A stretch of DNA of 64,000 bases from Nageia nagi (Eukaryota > Pinophyta): positions 138,012,001 through 138,076,000 of the forward strand of contig JBITNC010000001.1 in the NCBI GenBank assembly GCA_050084985.1, in the 5' to 3' direction. This document shows positions 25,182 through 37,607 of the stretch, in pieces; position 1 is the first letter of the stretch, and every line of letters begins with the position of its first letter. A model generated the notes under the pieces. The model had not been told where the DNA came from, did no database searches, and saw nothing but the letters and a program-made list of their open reading frames with translations. The translations under genes and the position numbers were made by a program.

Positions 25182-26160
25182 ATTCTTGTGGTCATCTCCT
25201 TCAAGTTTCAAATTTTTCATCTTGAGGTAACTCTCATTCAAGGTATATCTAACTTTTAACCTTGTTTCAATTTTAGAAACTAAAAATTTAGATCTAACAT
25301 ATATTTTATGGTTAGATTTTAGATCTTGTTAAAATTAGTATATCTAAATTTCTTTCATAGTTAAATATAATATTTTTTTATATAATTAGATTTTAAATTA
25401 TGCTAAGATCTTCTTACATAGTTGAATTTTTTGTAAAATTTTAATTTATTATATTATTGGAATATACAAGAAGGTTGTGTTTTCAATTAATATATTAATG
25501 TGGTAAATTTTTAAAAAATCAATTTGTAATTTTTTTTTGTAATTTTTATGAACTTTTTTTTGTAAGAAAGCCTAAAATATTTGATTATATGTTGTACAAT
25601 AGTAAAATTGAGAGAATAAGAAAGAATTAAATCACATAATAATATATTATCAATAGGAAAATTCAAATTAAAATATACAAGACCTCAATGAGTATCTAAT
25701 ATGAGTACTCATGGAGGTTACATGAGCAAGAAACTAAATGCTATGGATTGTTAAATAAAATCCATTTAAATCCACCTAAAATATCTAAATGGGAGTTACA
25801 AACATGTTCTAGACTATCTACCATTATCCCTACGAAGTAATAGACTCTGAAATGAAGTGGAAGCACTAAAACCATGATGAAACATCATAAATATCGTAAC
25901 TATTAAAAACACTAACAAAATATGGTAGGTATCCAGAAATGCAGGGCATTATAGAAACGTGGAGGTTGCATGCATTTTGGAAACTCAAAGGATGGTAGCA
26001 TTTAGGAAATGCTAGGGCATTTTGGAAATGAGATGACATTTTATTCTGGCATATTTGCAAATGTAAACACTCTAACAAAAATAAATTATAAAATTTTACT
26101 ATTAAATAGTACTCTTCCAATATTTTTTAAAACAAAAAAAAAGAACTTGCATTTTTATAT
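25182..26160. other. AT-rich, possible leader of the interrupted LTR element
   Basis: Short phrases such as AATTTAGATCTAAC recur near 25,285. Around 25,970-26,050 there are several GGCATTTTGGAAA-like repeats. No protein is recognised. Confidence 0.4.
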
Positions 26161-26199
26161 AAAAAATGTATATTAGTGTTGGCACTCCTCCTTTAAATA

Positions 26200-26520
26200 T
26201 GGCACAACCCTCAACTAGACTAAAGAGTGTCCACTTCCCCCTACTACAATGTGTCCATAATCTCAAGGAGCTTGTAGCCACTATGGTTGCACACGGCCCC
26301 CAAGATAGTTCACAATTCTTGCTAGCAGAGCCTACAACCCTAAGGGAGCTCATGACCCTAAGGGAGTGCATGATCCCCAAGGGATCTCACAGCCCCTTCT
26401 AGGGAGCATGCTACCCCCAATGAGCATTTTCCCCCCTAAGGGGAGAATGCAAGCCTCTGACAGGTGCTTGTAGCTCCCTATGAGAGCTCATGAACACCCC
26501 ACGAAGTGCATGCATACCCC
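26200..26520. repeat. GC-rich island of degenerate repeats
   Basis: About 320 bp is clearly richer in G+C than its flanks. A phrase close to CCCYAAGGGAGCTCATGA recurs with an irregular spacing of about 22-30 bp. An open frame (26,166-26,402) runs through it but looks repeat-driven and has no recognisable domain. Confidence 0.6.
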
Positions 26521-28600
26521 CTATCATTTCATTTAAATAAATTAATATAAATATGGTTTGATTCTTTTCTTAGAATTTTACATTGTAGAAAGCCTATTAT
26601 GCAATTAGAAGTGCAAGAGACAAGCTTGCGACTTCATTCATAGTTTTGAATTATCAAAATTTAAGAGTTCTAAATTTTGAACATAATCTTTTGATTAGCT
26701 CTTTGGCACCTTATTTGGACCTAATAAGCAATATTGAAGAGATTAATGTGGCTTATAATTGACTCACAAAAAAATTCATGAGTTTTTGAATATATGTGGA
26801 AGTATGAGAATATTCAATTCATTGAAAAATACATTTGAAGGAGGTATTCCACAAATTTGTGTTAACTACAATTTGATTGCAAAGATTCCATTTTAATCCT
26901 TGATGTGTAAAGCATATAATCTTCAAGGAAGAAGTGGAAAAGAATATAAGTTCATGATTATCATGTGTGGGAAGATAAGGATCTAATATGGGAATGTAAG
27001 GAGACATTCTTAATAAAAAAAGATGGACATTTCCATGTGCATGCATAGATTAACCTCCACACTTTTCTTAAAATAGGAACCTAATACAGATGGTTAGGAC
27101 CTCTAGCTTTAACCATTTAATGCTAATGAGGACAAGAATTTAATCATATAAAAACAAAATTGGCTTAGGGATGATGACATGAAGCAAATAAGAAATATTT
27201 TAGGTGCAATGTTTGTTATTATAAAGTTTATTACAAATGATCTACATGAAACTTAAAATGTAGAATTTATATTTTATTTATCTTTAAGTTATCTTTTGAA
27301 GTACCAATCAATTAATTTATTGGTTTCTTAAACATAGTTGAGTAAAATTTATAAGACCATGTGAACATCTCATAAAGTTATATTGGATGACATAAAACTT
27401 AATGAGTGCACATTTATAAGCTATGGTGCATATCATAAGTTTTATTATTTAATTCTTTTAATCAGCATTATTAAATAGCTTAAAAATTAATTTGCAAAGT
27501 ACATCTTTTGCTCAATGCAACTTTTTTTGGGTCAGTATAAATTTTTGGAATTATTGAAAATTTTTAAGGTAAAATTGTTTTGCAATATTTGACATATTTT
27601 GGAATAATTTTTTAAATAATTTGACATTTTTTAAGGCAAAATATTATTTTTGCAAATAGTTATATATTGATATAGTATCAAAATTAATGAAAAAAATATG
27701 TCAAATAAATTGTAATGGTATAAAAGCCATTTTTTGCAAAATTGAAAAGTTTTTTTTAAAAAGATAATCTTTAAGTCAATTTTTTGCAAGTTTGTAATTT
27801 TTCTATCTTAAGAAATATTTTGAGTATTAGATTTTCTTAAGATAAATTTTTTAAATATTAGGATAATCTTAAGATGAAATTTGTAATCATGCACATATTT
27901 GAATAATCTTAAGATGATTTTTTTTCCAAACTTAAGTAAACATTTGGACAATCTTGAGAAGACTCAATCTTATACCAACTTTTTTCTTTGTGCAAACAAT
28001 GGTAAGTTTTTAATGCAACCTAAGTTATTATGTTGATGACAACCTCATTAATAATTAAGTTGCAATATGTTGCATTAATTAATGAAAAGAATTATTGTGC
28101 ACATTTTCCTTGGTTGAATGTAACATTTTTCCTCAAAATCTTGGTTTTTTGTATTGTTATCCTTGGTTAAAATGGATAGTTGTTTAAACTTACAAAATAA
28201 ATTTTTTGTACACATTGTTTGAAGTAAAAAGTTATATAAACTTTCTTCAAATTTTACTGTATGCACTATCTTTATTTATTGATTATGCACATTTTTAAAT
28301 ATCCTTGGTTGGATGAAAAATTTATATCCTTAAATGGATAGAAAATTTATCCTCAAATGTTTTTAGATGAAAAAGAACTTGTATTAAATTAAAATCTCTT
28401 TCATAGAAAAAAGGGGTGGGTGGAATTAAGCACACTCCATGATCAAACACAATTGGAAAATACAACCCCTTCAAACTAACTCAAGTTATCAAATGAGACG
28501 GCTAAAGAAAAACACACAAACACCACCAATACAAAATAGGTAATTGTGGTTGGAAAGCGCATAGTAGCTAATCATTATCATAAAAAAGTAGAAAATAAAC
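26520..28600. other. AT-rich DNA, nothing recognised
   Basis: Very AT-rich with recurring words such as ATAATCTTAAGATGA near 27,850-27,920 and TTTTTGCAA near 27,500-27,790. No coding or RNA gene is supported. Confidence 0.6.
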
Positions 28601-28614
28601 TAGGTGGAATATTG

Positions 28615-30404
28615 GGGCAGTTTAAAGTTATTCATTTCATCTAATACTCCCAACCTTGGCCACCAAGGCTTAGTGCATGCCATCCATCATCATTTAGAGC
28701 ATTGATATCCTCATTATTCTCTGCCTCAGTAACATGTGCATAAACAACATCCTTCCACATCATGGAGGATGTGCCTACATCACCCTAACCAACTGAATCA
28801 GAAGGTGATGGGTGTTCCCAACCACTCTAAGGGAGAGGAGAAACAAGATTCATAATATGACTTTGTTTAGGATTTGGAGGAGGCTATGACTAGTGATGGA
28901 TCTATGAAGGTCCAACAAAATTACACCCACTAGAGAAGCATTTGGTATTAGAATAATGCCCATGTGATTGGGAATGATGCTGAGGGGTACCTTTTGGGAG
29001 CACCTAACTCATGGAGTAAGGTGCATTCCCCTAATAATCAAGTAAGTTTCAAAGATGTTGAACCTCCACATTCACTTTCTTCACTTTAACAATTATTTGC
29101 AACCAACATTCGTAGAAAGTAACATATTTATCAACCAAAGAAAAGAAAGAAGAAGCTTCTTATCATGAAAAAAAATATCATTCTTAAATTTCCATAGATG
29201 ATATAAAATATCGAGTCAAAAAAATTCAAAAATTCCCCCAAAGGTTTAGAAAATTGTAAAGGGTACCCTAATAACACATAAATGCAAGAGCAAGGAGTGA
29301 CCAGGAATGGGTTAAAAAAGGATAAAATCCAACCCCAAGCAACAAAAGCTTTAGAACATGACCCAAACATATGGACAAAACTATTTAGTTTCCCAAAGAA
29401 AGCATTTTTGATTGAATGGCATGAACAAGAGGGCAAAGGCATTTGAAAAAATCCTTAAAGACTTTGTCACCTACCTTAATCTAATTCATTTTATCTCGCA
29501 TCTGGCCTCCTTTTGCTTTCATAAATATTAACTTTTCTAAGTTCATGTCGAAGAGAAACAAAATGAGCTTTAGCAGGTTTTCCTCTAACCAAAGAGTATC
29601 TCATGCAAGCTCTACCCAAAGAGCAATGTTTACTTTCCTCCTCTTCTTAGCTACCTCCATGAAAAGAATGTGGAGAGTGTAGGTAGTTCTTATAATAGCA
29701 TCATTCCACCATTGAATCCACCTTATTTCCCTAGAATATTTAGGAATGACATTATAAATGTGATAAATATGGGATTTTATATAATCACTTTGCAGAAAAG
29801 AGACATTAAGATAAAACTAGGAAGACAAAACCCTATGAGAGGTGTGATCTTGAGAAATATCAAATAAAATAGAAGCATGATTAGAAAAGGTGGTATTGAG
29901 AAGAGCCATTACAAAGAGGATTGAAGGAGATACTTGAGTAAAATAAAAGGAGTCACTCTTTAATAATATAGCTTGATCAAGTATTTTGAGAACTCAAGCA
30001 TGACCACTTTGGAAGTTCGATCAAGTAAGCCATTGAGCTTCAAGAAAAGCTTTTGGGGTAAATCCAAAGTTGGGATAAAAAATACTAAGCTTGATTTTTA
30101 TAAAAAACCAAGTTCCTCTTTCTCCCACACTCCATCGCATATAGGATTGACTTTTATTATGTGACTACATGTCCACTATGTTGAAGTCCCCACATAAAAC
30201 CCAAGTGGCAAAGGGAAATGACAAAGCAAGCCACCTTCACAAGGTACACCACTCATGTGCATCATTATAAGCATAGATATTGATTATGTAAAAAGGTTTA
30301 TCATGCTAGTTAAGAAAAACCCAAACTAATTGGTTTGAAGGGCTAAACCCTTAAGAAATAATATTTGAACACCATCTTGGGGAAATGAAGGTGAAAATAC
30401 CCCT
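28615..30404 (-). pseudogene. LINE ORF2, downstream part (endonuclease end and C-terminal region)
   Basis: The minus strand encodes INIYAYNDAHEWCTLWRW and WVLCGDFNIVDM, the endonuclease GDFN motif, at about 30,160-30,300. After it come AQWLT*SNFQSGHA*VLKIL and a linker ending WIKVGDKVFKDFF-like (the W replaced by a stop) near 29,450. Immediately next comes CPLVHAIQSKM...GVGFYPF, which resembles the zf-RVT segment that follows the RT domain in plant LINEs. The whole RT, including its catalytic motif, is absent, which suggests an internal deletion near 29,440. The coding-like tail extends to about 28,640. Confidence 0.65.
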
Positions 30405-30409
30405 GCTCT

Positions 30410-30899
30410 TGAAGGAATTAGATGTACACTAATCCTCAAGGTCCAAGACTATAGGAAACTCAATCATTCAACATCTACAAGCTAATAACACCATTCACAC
30501 AAGATAACACAAATATAATGTGGTTCCTCCCTCCTTGGGAGTACATCCACAACTAGATCTCAATTCTCAAACTATGCACCCTCTTACTACAATTCCTTTC
30601 TCTCCTACACAAACTAGTAGAGTAATCTTACTCAAAATCTTTGTTATGTTACAAGAGGAGAGGCCCTCTATTTATAGCATGAGAGCACCTCCCTAACCTC
30701 CCTTTAACCCAAGGGTAGGGTTAGGGTTACAATAAATATATTACCTAACTTTAACCTACCAACTAACCACTTGGTAAGGTCAAAGTTTACATAATAAAGA
30801 ATTCAATTAATCCCTTAAGGTATCTAGATATCCTTTAAGTGATTAATTGAATTTACAAGGAGTTTAGATATTCACAATATTTCATTACAAATTCTAACA
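30410..30899 (-). repeat. 3' LTR of element B
   Basis: 490 bp, ends TG...CA on either strand, with a minus-strand TATA box (CTATAAATAG) near 30,670-30,679. It is followed on the plus strand by the complement of the polypurine tract, CTCCCCCTT. Element A has the same tract and the same continuation AATGCAATATTGGG. Confidence 0.95.
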
Positions 30900-31649
30900 C
30901 TCCCCCTTAATGCAATATTGGGATAGAGCGTAGAAGAGACAAGAGACAGAGTAAGAGAGAGTTCTCCTCCATAGAGATACAAGCAGAGATGAGAATATTT
31001 ACATATTTGAGAATCTTTTTGAGAACTAGTTTGAGACTCATTACATTACCATTTGATAAAATGGTTTACAATACAATCATTAACCACAACTGGTTTCACT
31101 GTACATAGTAGTCGATCAACTTTAAGCTAACATGTGAGTCTCCATGAGCTTGCTTACACAAGGTGAGTAACCTGCATTTGTAAAGAAGATCTTGCATGCT
31201 ACAAGCAACTCATGAACAAAATCAGTTAGATGCATCATATATTCATTTTATTAATAAGAGAATCAAATAATGCCATCTTATAAATAATTGATCAATGGTG
31301 CACTATAAGTCATCACGGAGATGCCAAGCCATCACTCATAGTCACCTGTTGTATATAGACATGTGTTGATTATTAATAGAGCATAACATATAGATGACTA
31401 TACAATGCCTAAAGACACATACCAGATCTTCTCATATGAATACTTGAACAATGAAATTGATTGATCAATTATATGCTCAAAAAATTGTACAACAAATTTC
31501 TCACGTAGAGCAAACTTACCATAGAGGTATAAAATGTACAAGAAGTTCCTCACATAGAGCGAACTTACCACGGAGGTATATCATAATCAACATATATAAC
31601 AACAAAAAAAGAGTCTCTTAGAGGTGAAGTTGTCATCACTAACAAAAGT

Positions 31650-32546
31650 TCAAACTTCACTCCCCTTTGAGGGCAACTTCACCAACCTAAGAGAATCCCT
31701 AAGCTTGCTGAACTGAGCTTCAGGAAGGGGCTTGGTGAATAAATTAGCGAAGTTTATAGTAGATGGACAATACTCCAAGTGTATGATGTCATCTAGAACC
31801 TTCTCCCTAATAAAATGGGCTTGGATTTCCACATGTTTGGTTCTCTAATGGAACATAGGATTCTTAGCCAAAGAGATAGCTGATTGATTGTCTAAAGAAA
31901 TAAGAGATGGGCCATTTTGCTCATACCCAATTTCGTTTAGAAGATGCCTCAACCAAATAGCTTCCTGGGTGGCAACAGACATGGCTTGATATTTGGCTTT
32001 GGTGGTAGAAAGAGTCACAGTAGGTTGCTTCTTGGAAGCCCAAGAGATAGCACTTGAACCAATGCTGAACACATATGCAGAGGTTGATTTTCTATCATCT
32101 CTATCTCCCCCATAATTAGAATCTGAGAACCCGGAGAGAACAATCGAGGGTACTTTGGAATACTTAAGAGCAAGATCCTTTGTCCCTGCTACATACCTCA
32201 AGATTTGCTTAATAGCATTGAGGTGCTCAACATATGGTTTTTGCATGAATCGTGCCATCATATTCACTGCAAAGGCAATATCAGGTCGAGAGATAGTCAG
32301 ATACAGAAGACTACCAATCAATTGCCTATAAGCTGTAGCATCAACCAACTAAGAATTTGAGCTCAAAGATACAACGATTCTAGGAGAAATAGGTATTGCA
32401 ACATATCTACACTCCTCCATTCCAAACTTTTGTAAGATGTCTGATATATACTTAGATTGACTAAGATAAGTACAATCTTTGTGTTGGTATACTTGCATCC
32501 CAAGATAGTAATGCAATAGACCTAGATCAGTCATTTCAAATGTTGC
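31650..32546 (-). pseudogene. copia B pol, 3' part: RT end and RNase H
   Basis: It begins at element C's insertion site with ATFEMTDLGLLHYYLGMQVY, the RT thumb region, and continues through LIGSLLYLTISRPDIAFAVN and the RNase H motifs SDSNYGGDRDDRKSTSAYVF, STTKAKYQAMSVATQEAIWL and LDNQSAISLAKNP. It ends HLEYCPSTINFANLFTKPLP and a stop at 31,650. Stops interrupt at about 32,350 and 31,845. Sequence on the far side of C (ending ...ECISKLKA) joins it in frame, which confirms the insertion split one gene. Confidence 0.9.
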
Positions 32547-33442
32547 TGTTAACACATAAAAATGATTTTATGCTTTTAAATCAATAAATTAATGAAATAT
32601 GCTTAGCCTAACTATATGTCTTGAATGGATTAAAGTGATAATATCAATGTTTAGCTTGAATATGAATATTGCATAGGTTATCTTGAATATTGCATGGGTT
32701 ATCTTGAATATTGCATGGGTTATCTTGAATATTGCATGGTTTATCTTGAGTATTGCATGAATTATCTTGTTTATTGATGTGTTTATCTTAAAATTTGTGA
32801 ATTAACCTTATTTATGTGGATGCACGTCGACCTATGGGCGGTATTATCTATTATCTATATAAATAAGGGATCTAATAATAAGTCCACAATAACAAGGATA
32901 CACATGATCCCGCGTATGGTCTTGTAAGTGGCTACCCCTTAAGGTATCTCTTGGTACCGCCTACAAGGCTGTGGTTTGTGTGCTTCCTTATGCGAGCTCT
33001 CCTAACATCTACGATCAATTCTGATATTATACGGCTATCTGAGACATCTATACTGAATTTCTGGACTTAATTGAGAGGTCAAAACCATAGAACGAAGGCC
33101 GTCGATGCTCCTTTGTGAACAGAAGAACACCGTCGATGCTCTTATACCACTGAAACGGATCACCTGTGGTCCTCTTTTGGCATCCTTGCAGGTCACGACG
33201 TTGTTGGAAAGGTAGCTCATCATCAGTACATCGCTAATATCTACATCTTTCGTTGTTAGGTACGTTCCGTAAGGTAAGTACACAAATTACAGTCTTGGTT
33301 GGTACAATTACATTTCTGAATTGGTTATGTTGTTTATTGTTATCTAGAATAAATCGCTATCTATAGCTTAAATACAGATAACATTGAGTTTGTAGATATT
33401 TGCCTGTTTATTTATTTGCACGCTTAATTTTATTTGTAAACA
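32547..33442 (+). repeat. 5' LTR of element C
   Basis: 896 bp. It contains about six 21-bp tandem units (32,664-32,789, core GAATATTGCATGGGTTATCTT) and a TATA box (TATATAAATA, 32,856-32,865), which would set the transcription start near 32,890. Confidence 0.95.
32664..32789. repeat. 21-bp tandem repeat in the LTR of C
   Basis: Six units of GAATATTGCATGGGTTATCTT, decaying towards the 3' side. The matching array is at 40,424-40,549 in the other LTR. It lies in U3 upstream of the TATA box, where repeated elements often act as enhancers; that role is inference. Confidence 0.9.
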
Positions 33443-33444
33443 TT

Positions 33445-33462
33445 TGGTGAACCCGACGTGAA
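33445..33462 (+). other. primer-binding site matching tRNA-Trp
   Basis: TGGTGAACCCGACGTGAA begins 2 bases after the 5' LTR. Its complement, TTCACGTCGGGTTCACCA, is the 3' end of plant cytosolic tRNA-Trp(CCA) including CCA, an 18-base match. Reverse transcription of C was therefore probably primed by tRNA-Trp, whereas A and B use initiator tRNA-Met. Confidence 0.85.
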
Positions 33463-33535
33463 CTGCACATCATTATACTAAAACCCTAAAGGTTTTAGTT
33501 AAGACTAACATCTATTTTATGAAGTGTTTTGAGTA

Positions 33536-34753
33536 ATGGAGTAGCTTAAGTTATTCTTGCGTAGTCTTTCAAAAAGGGATTTGGATGAATTATTGGTAGA
33601 AATCAGACATGATGATCCAAAGGGATCCAGAGGAATGCAAAATAGCACTGAGGGTGACAATAGTAATTTTTAGGCTACTATGGAAGGTATGCAGAGGCAG
33701 ATAGACAGATTGGCAAGGAGATCAACGTCGCCTAATGATTCTTTCGAATTTGGAAGTCCCTTATGTGATGAGATTCGTAGACACATGCCACCATCTGACT
33801 ACAAAGAGCCAAATTTCAGTAAGTTCAATGGGGAAGGAGACCCAAGAAGACATATACAAGGATTCAAGGATGAGTGTGAACTCAAAATTGGTACAGACCA
33901 AAGATTGCAAGCTAAATTCTTCCCCCAGAGCTTGGAAGGAGACGCCCGAGAATGGTTTTATGCATTACCTGAAGGGTCCATCACATCATTTGAGGAGTTC
34001 AGTAATTTGTTTCTGGAGCAATATAAGCATAACATCAAGAAGGAAGTTATGTTATCAGATTTGTGTGCTATCAAGCAAGACAGTGATGAGCAACTAGACA
34101 AATTTGTTGTAAGGTTTAAGAAGACATGGCAGCAAGTGAAGACCAGATTAACGAAAAAAGAGGTAAATAACATGTTCAAAGAAGCGGTTATATTACCCTT
34201 ACAATCATATGTTATCGATTATACACATCTTACATTTTTCGATATGACGTATAAGTTGTTAGAGAAAGAAAAAGTCCTTGCGAAGCTAGGGATTGTAAAG
34301 TATGGTAATAGTGATAAGACAAAAGCAAAGGATAAGAAACCACAATCGCCAAAGAAAGAGAAAGCTGTCCATGTGGCTGAGAAGACAAGTGAGATGAAGG
34401 AAAAGAGATATGTGAGATTTCCCATACCTCCAAGACATATCTTAAAAGACCTTGTGAAAAAAGGGTTATTACAACCTTTACCGAAGCGTGAGGAAGATCC
34501 AACAGCAGAAAAACCCCATTGGTATAAGGAAGATAGATATTGTGAATATCATCAGACTAAAGGCCATGCTACTAATGGATGTGAAAATCTTAGGGATAGA
34601 ATACAGAAGCTCATAGAAGATGGATTCTATGTATGTCCAGCAAAGGGCAAAGATACAGGAGAAGAACAACAAATTAATATGATCTTTCTTGAAGATGCTT
34701 ACGAAGTTAGCCCCGATGGGAGCTCCAGGCCCTCCGGAAGTATCATTTGGTAG
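33536..34753 (+). pseudogene. gag of element C
   Basis: The open part runs 33,680-34,753 (357 residues). The same frame extends upstream to an ATG at 33,536 and contains coding-like sequence (RDLDELLVEIRHDDPKGSRG) broken by two TAG codons, so the original start was probably 33,536. The retrotransposon gag domain covers FSKFNGEGDPRRHIQGFKDE through DAREWFYALPEGSITSFEEF and LFLEQYKHNI. A lysine-rich segment follows, then FPIPPRHILKDLVKKGLL and a zinc-knuckle variant (CEYHQTKGHATNGC, a C-H-H-C spacing) near residues 287-300. It would form the particle. No protease follows. Confidence 0.88.
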
Positions 34754-34861
34754 ATCGAAATATATATAAAAAAAAAGGGGGGGGGGAAAAGAAGAGAAAA
34801 GCTAGCAGTTGGTTCAGGTCTCTAACAAACGTCAGGGTCAAGAGATAAGGAAGTCATGATA

Positions 34862-35262
34862 GGAGCACCGCTGTTGTATTTCGTGAGAAAAGGACCATCG
34901 ATGGTGCTTTTTCAGGGGAAAAATAGAGGAAAGCAAAAGGTACTAATTACTCCCGTAGCATGGGAAATCAAAATTTCAGGTTGTGTCATTGATGTTCATT
35001 CTTAAAGATCATGGAACATCAAATTAATGTATCATAAGCACATGTGCAAGAGCAAATAAGGAGCACCGACGTTATATTTCATGAGAAAAGGATCGCCGAC
35101 GGTGCTCTTTTAGGGGAAAATAGAGGAAAGCAAAAGATTCCAAGTACGTTCGCAACATGAAAGGTCAGAATTTCAGGTCATATCATTGGCGTTCGTTCTC
35201 AAGGATCACGAAACATCAAATTCATGCATCACAAGTACATGTACAAAGAACAAATCAGGTAC
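34862..35262. repeat. 198-bp imperfect tandem duplication
   Basis: Two units start at 34,862 and 35,060 with GGAGCACCG. Each contains a GAGAAAAGGAYC...GGTGCTYTTT palindrome-like core, AGAGGAAAGCAAAAG, AATTTCAGGT, TTCATTCT-like and CATCAAATT in the same order. It lies between gag and the end of the PMD gene. Confidence 0.88.
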
Positions 35263-35341
35263 CAAAGTTTGTGTTTTATATATATCATGATCAAAATGTT
35301 TTTGTTTACAATGCAAACTGGATGAGATTACATAGAACGAT

Positions 35342-37607
35342 TTAGAATCTCCTACTAGACCCCACACCCCCTACACTAGAACTAGTAGCCCTGCAAGATG
35401 TGCCACCCCCGTACCGTGCCTTGTACTTCTCTGCACGTGCCTTCTCCTCGCTGATCTGTCTCTCAGCCTGGCGAAGCTACTCATAGAGGACCTTGATTTC
35501 CTTATTGGCTACCTGTAAGTCCTGATAGATACCGGTATAATCCCCTCCTCCAAACTGTAGATGACTCTGTAGTTCTCTAATCTCCTCATCCTTCTGCTCG
35601 ATTTGGCCACGCAGCTTAGCCATCTCAACCTCAGGATCTGTGACATAGCATAAACATATCATGTTAGTTCCTTGCATATTATGAAAAATAGAAAGTCAAA
35701 GCAAAGTAAAAGAGAAAATAGGTTACCATCATCATCCTCATCATAGTCTTCATCCTCCCAGTCTGATTTCATCTTATATTCAGGTTCATATTCATCCTGG
35801 TCTGGATTGGTCTCCTCATTGTTTTCATGACCTGCATCTAGAGACATGTCACGAGCATATGTAGAACTACTCTCTCCTCCCCATCCTCTCGTGGTGAAGG
35901 GAATGTCCCATCCAATCTCTGTGTCTCCTGTGTTCTCATCCTCCCCTGCATCATCACCCGTGTCAGCATCATGAATGCCTAGGTGGTGAGGACGGTGTGT
36001 TCTCCACCAGTCTAGGTAGTCCTCTATGTGATCAGGTCCATCTATGTCATCATCGACATCATAGTCGGAGTCCTCGCTGGGGGACTCCCAGTCTGAGTTC
36101 CAGTCTGGTACTGGCTCATAATCCTCTGGGAGGTGCTTGCTACGATAGTAGCGCACCACTATCTTGCAGTCATCTGGTATACCCTGCTGGAGGCCAAACT
36201 GACGAAGTACTCACTCTAGCCTATACGGCTCCACTAGTGCCCTACGTGCCTGTAGGTAGGTAGGGTGTCTCACCCATGTCATCTCTTGTAGGTCTTCCTC
36301 CCACTCTGGTACACCTCCCTGATAAGGACACCAATAAATCTGTACCTCCTGTAGTAGGTCAAGTCACACATGCCATCCCTCTAGGTCTATGCTAGGGAAG
36401 TCTGGTACCTCTATCGTCACCCACCATTGCTAGGTGGGTGCATCATCCGACTGGTCTAGGGGCAGTATTATCAGTCTAGAAATAGTGATGTGTTCATAGG
36501 CCCACACCTGTAGTATCATAGAATGAGCCACCTATCTCCCTCCTCTCTCCACCTCTGCAAAGCTGTGGAGGTCATGATAAAGTTGTGCTAATATTGCGGG
36601 GCACCATGCATATCATCGTCTGTGTATAACCATGTCCTGAATGATAGGAATCATACCCACTGGGAAGGTCTCACTGCTCTTGTCTGGATAGACAATAGCA
36701 TCTAGAAGGCAGGCAATGAGGAGCCTCATCCACAGGTCACCCCGTGCTGGAGGATCCTCTGGCACATGTCTCACTAGGGACATGCCCCTCTTCCTGTGAT
36801 TTACTTCATCTGATCCTATCAGTCATGTAGCCCATACCTCTGCCTATTCTAAGCTCAGAACAGGAATCATATTCACTAGTTTCCCCCTGATAGGAAGTCT
36901 AGTGATCCTGTAGATATCCTCTAGGGTCACTGTAATCTCACCGGTTGGAAGGTGAAAGGTGTTGGAGTTTGGATCCCACCTCTCCATCAAAGCTATAAGC
37001 ATGTTGTGGTCATGAAACACATAGTCAACAAATGCAAGGTAACTGAATGAAATATCCTCTAGAATGCTTCGGGCTGCGTCAGTTTGTGGCCACTATTGGG
37101 CAGTGGTGAAAGTAGCACTCTTACCGGATGGTCGCATGAGGTATGCATAGTTCTGCAAGAAAAGAATGACAAAAGACAAGTTAGTGTCAAGGTATAAAAC
37201 ACAGAATAGCAAAAAATAGTATTGGTGAAAAGGACCGCCCACGGTCTAGATCAGGTGAAAAGGATCACCCACAGTCCGAACTAGGGAAGAAAGGACCACC
37301 AGCGGTCCTATTTCTATGAAAAAGGGTGATAAAATACAGGGTGCAGGTTCATACGGGTAAGCATAATGCAGCCATGGTACCAGAAGTTTGAAAAATAGAG
37401 TAAAAAGAGAAAAACAAAGGGCTAGGGTATGCAATAGTAAAACCCTAGGGGCAATTCGAAAAACTAGTAAAAAGTTAGCTAAAATATGAAAACAAGCAAA
37501 AGCATAGCAAGGAAAAGGTAGGAGATGCAATGTACCTGATGACCAGCAGGAGAATCAACCACCAGGGTAGCTCTGTGTCCATTTCGACATGTGATCGGTA
37601 GGGCCAT
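35342..37607 (-). pseudogene. plant mobile domain (PMD) protein gene carried antisense in element C
   Basis: Minus-strand exons 37,607-37,536, 37,152-35,727 and 35,637-35,342 join at GT/AG sites and give a 597-codon frame from MALPITCRNGHRATLV to SSVGGVGSSRRF and a TAA stop. The PMD (aminotransferase-like, PF10536-type) signature is clear at exon 2: LIALMERWDPNSNTFHLPTG then EITVTLEDIYRITRLPIRGK, followed by RGDLWMRLLIACLLDAIV. The C-terminal part is acidic (about 36,070-35,730), then a predicted coiled coil (EVEMAKLRGQIEQKDEEIRE). Nine in-frame stops (at 37,095, 36,846, 36,825, 36,615, 36,534, 36,432, 36,366, 36,213 and 35,479) are all TAG or TGA, with no frameshift. PMD proteins act in plant gene silencing and development and also occur in transposons. 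Confidence 0.85.

Noticed and set aside
33958-34672. Minus-strand frames across gag of element C
   Set aside because: They lie antisense to a clear gag domain and have no recognisable content.
35997-36263. Plus-strand frames opposite the PMD gene
   Set aside because: The minus strand has a domain match and a consistent splice model. The plus-strand frame is its shadow.
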